Assembly (NCBI GenBank): GCA_910577655.1
Contig: CAJTOW010000097.1
Location: 1 to 14,808, forward strand
From: an uncultured Lachnospiraceae bacterium
GTDB taxonomy: Bacteria; Bacillota; Clostridia; Lachnospirales; Lachnospiraceae
Length of the DNA: 14,808 nucleotides
Direction: 5' to 3'
The notes beneath the pieces are model-generated. The model saw only the letters and a program-made list of their open reading frames with translations, was not told the origin of the DNA and did not search any database. The translations under genes were made by a program, and so were the position numbers. Below, one piece after another: positions 13,566-14,808 of the stretch (position 1 is its first letter; each line of letters starts with the position of its first letter).

Positions 13566-14648
13566 ATGAGCATATTTGAGAAACGGCGTAAGAAACTGAT
13601 GGAGATCATGGAGCAAAAGGGAATCTGCGCTGCTGTCTTCACCCCATCCACGGATTACCGGTATCTTACCGGAAGTGCCAGACAGCCGGCCCAGCGCATT
13701 ACCGCTCTGATCCTCACCCAGGATCACCAGCGTCTTCTCCTTCCCGGATTTGAAGCCGGAAATGAGAAGGCCCTGGCAGAAGAGCTGGAACTGGTTCCCT
13801 ACTCGGATCTGGAGGACGCGGCACAGCTGACGGCTGGCCTGCTGCCCACAAAAGGCTGTGCGGCCGCTGGCCGCGAAATGCGGGCAGGATTCCTCCTTGC
13901 CCTTTTGAAGCTGACCGGCGGCCTGCACTGGTGCGATGCCGATACCCTAATGACCCCTGTCCGCCGCAGAAAGGATCCAGAGGAGATCAGAATCATTGAA
14001 GAGGCGCAGCACATGGCGGAACAGGCCCTTTGGAAGCTGATCCAGGAGCCCCTTGCCGGAAGAACCGAACGTGAGACCGCGTCAAAGCTTATGGAGCTGC
14101 GCCTTGCAGAAGGTTTTGACGCTGTAGGCGCGGGAATCGTTGCCTCCGGCCCCAACACAGCCCTTCCCCACCATATAAACGGAGACCGGATCATTACCAG
14201 AGGAGATATACTGATGTTCGACATCGGCGGCACCTATAAGGGCTATCATGCCGACCTTACCAGAACCTTTGCTGTAGGAGCTGTGCCTGACGGCTTTTCG
14301 GAAATCTACAGCATCGTACTAAAAGCCCATATGGCCGGGAAGGAGGCTGCCCAGGCAGGGATTCCTGCCGCCCAGGCAGACCAGAAGGCCAGAGAGGTCA
14401 TTGAGAATGCAGGATACGGGCCCTTCTTTACCCACCGTCTCGGACACGGAATCGGCCTTGACGTCCACGAGGAGCCTTTCATCACCAGTACCAGCCAGCT
14501 TCCCTTAGAGACGGGCAATGTTTTTTCCTGCGAACCCGGCATCTATCTTCCGGGCCGCTTTGGAGTGCGGATCGAAGATCTCCTTGTGATGGAAGAAACC
14601 GGGGCAAGGAGTCTGAACAGACTTAGTAAAGAGCTGCTGGTTATTTAG
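13566..14648 (+). CDS. M24 family metallopeptidase (Xaa-Pro dipeptidase/aminopeptidase-like)
   Basis: Cytoplasmic pita-bread-fold enzyme, 360 residues, typical of bacterial prolidase/aminopeptidase P relatives. The N-terminal creatinase-type domain spans about 1-125, then the catalytic domain. All five di-metal ligands are present: Asp219 (FDIGG), Asp230 (HADLTRTF), His294 (HRLGHGIGLDVHE), Glu323 (SCEPGIY) and Glu337 (RIEDLL). Expected activity is release of residues before proline, but M24 also includes creatinase and other non-peptidases, so the substrate is open. I chose ATG 13566 because AAAGGAG lies 6 nt upstream and MSIFEKRRKKL is a usual start; an earlier ATG at 13530 has no such site. 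It is divergent from the UroD-like gene and probably works with the transporter and M20 enzyme in peptide use. Confidence 0.92.
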   Translation: MSIFEKRRKKLMEIMEQKGICAAVFTPSTDYRYLTGSARQPAQRITALILTQDHQRLLLPGFEAGNEKALAEELELVPYSDLEDAAQLTAGLLPTKGCAAAGREMRAGFLLALLKLTGGLHWCDADTLMTPVRRRKDPEEIRIIEEAQHMAEQALWKLIQEPLAGRTERETASKLMELRLAEGFDAVGAGIVASGPNTALPHHINGDRIITRGDILMFDIGGTYKGYHADLTRTFAVGAVPDGFSEIYSIVLKAHMAGKEAAQAGIPAAQADQKAREVIENAGYGPFFTHRLGHGIGLDVHEEPFITSTSQLPLETGNVFSCEPGIYLPGRFGVRIEDLLVMEETGARSLNRLSKELLVI

Positions 14649-14660
14649 AGGGAACGGGAT

Positions 14661-14792
14661 ATGGATTTTCACGGGGTGATGTTCCGGAAGGTACGCTCTG
14701 GAAAAAGTTTCCAGATCTGGTATTTACCGGCCCTGGGAAACAATCTGGCCATGAATCATAACCACTGCCGTAACAGTTCAGATACCCCTTGA
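14661..14792 (+). CDS. Possible 43-residue ORF or gene remnant running into the terminal repeat
   Basis: ATG at 14661, twelve bases after the M24 stop codon, opens a short frame starting MDFHGVMFRKVRSGKSFQIW. GAGGG about nine bases upstream is a possible ribosome binding site. The last nine or so codons lie inside the GTAACAG hairpin, so the natural C-terminus may have been lost, as in the HPr remnant. I do not recognise the protein. It could equally be non-coding trailer; a 7-bp hairpin (14698-14714) lies inside it. Confidence 0.2.
   Translation: MDFHGVMFRKVRSGKSFQIWYLPALGNNLAMNHNHCRNSSDTP
14698..14714. terminator. Small hairpin after the M24 gene
   Basis: CTGGAAA (14698-14704) pairs with TTTCCAG (14708-14714) around AAG, 50 bp past the M24 stop codon. 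It is AT-rich at the loop and not followed by a T-run, so it is a weak terminator at best. Confidence 0.3.
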
Positions 14793-14804
14793 ACTGTTAC
14801 GGCA
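14766..14804. repeat. 15-bp GTAACAG-family hairpin at the window end, possible terminator
   Basis: TGCCGTAACAGTTCA (14766-14780) is the exact reverse complement of TGAACTGTTACGGCA (14790-14804), with a 9-nt loop. It is followed by TTTG before the sequence ends. Its position 118 bp after the M24 gene fits termination, and its arms match those at 3733-3763, preceded by the same CCGTAACAGTTCA, so it is also a member of the repeat family. Confidence 0.65.
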
Positions 14805-14808
14805 TTTG

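Noticed and set aside
1..14808. tRNA or rRNA genes, CRISPR arrays, transposases or phage genes
   Set aside because: None seen on reading both strands; the repeats are short palindromes with irregular spacing, not a CRISPR pattern.

Overview
The window looks like a chromosomal segment of a Clostridia member, most likely a Lachnospiraceae of the Clostridium/Enterocloster type. The basis is the near-balanced base composition, strong AGGAGG-type ribosome binding sites, the RqcH and SerRS sequence styles, and dense small intergenic palindromic repeats. The species cannot be told from the sequence alone.

Layout. Positions 1-200 hold a run of hairpins. rqcH (200-1939, +), a ribosome quality-control factor, follows and ends at a strong hairpin terminator (2146-2190). 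It converges on serS (2252-3538, -), a seryl-tRNA synthetase whose 5' leader contains a 187-bp element with terminal inverted repeats. A second, partial repeat copy (about 3844-3911) forms the 3' end of a broken HPr-like gene (3841-4104, -). Next is a six-gene minus-strand operon running from 11367 down to 4186: two permeases (dppB-like, dppC-like), a lipoprotein peptide-binding protein, two ATPases (dppD-like, dppF-like) and an M20 dipeptidase. Its promoter (11416-11444) faces a GntR/FCD regulator gene (11637-12302, +), which begins with TTG and has its own promoter. The regulator overlaps tail-to-tail with a UroD/MtaA-like putative methyltransferase (12285-13262, -). Divergent from that is an M24 Xaa-Pro peptidase gene (13566-14648, +). 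The window ends in another GTAACAG-type hairpin.

How the genes fit together. The 4186-14648 block reads as a peptide or peptide-like scavenging module: capture and import by the ABC transporter, cleavage by M20 and M24 metallopeptidases, and control by an FCD-type sensor. The UroD-family protein keeps the His-x-Cys...Cys zinc ligands of MT2-type methyltransferases. This raises the possibility that the imported compound is N- or S-methylated, but that is inference; no corrinoid protein or MT1 partner is in view. The minus-strand promoters of the transporter operon and of the methyltransferase-like gene both carry TTGCTAATA near their predicted start points, so a shared regulator is plausible.

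The least explained part is the repeat family built on GTAACAG/CTGTTAC. It clusters in the intergenic spaces of the first 4 kb and at the extreme right end, and I saw none across the roughly 10.8-kb transporter/peptidase block. I did not see any RNA gene, CRISPR array, transposase or phage gene.
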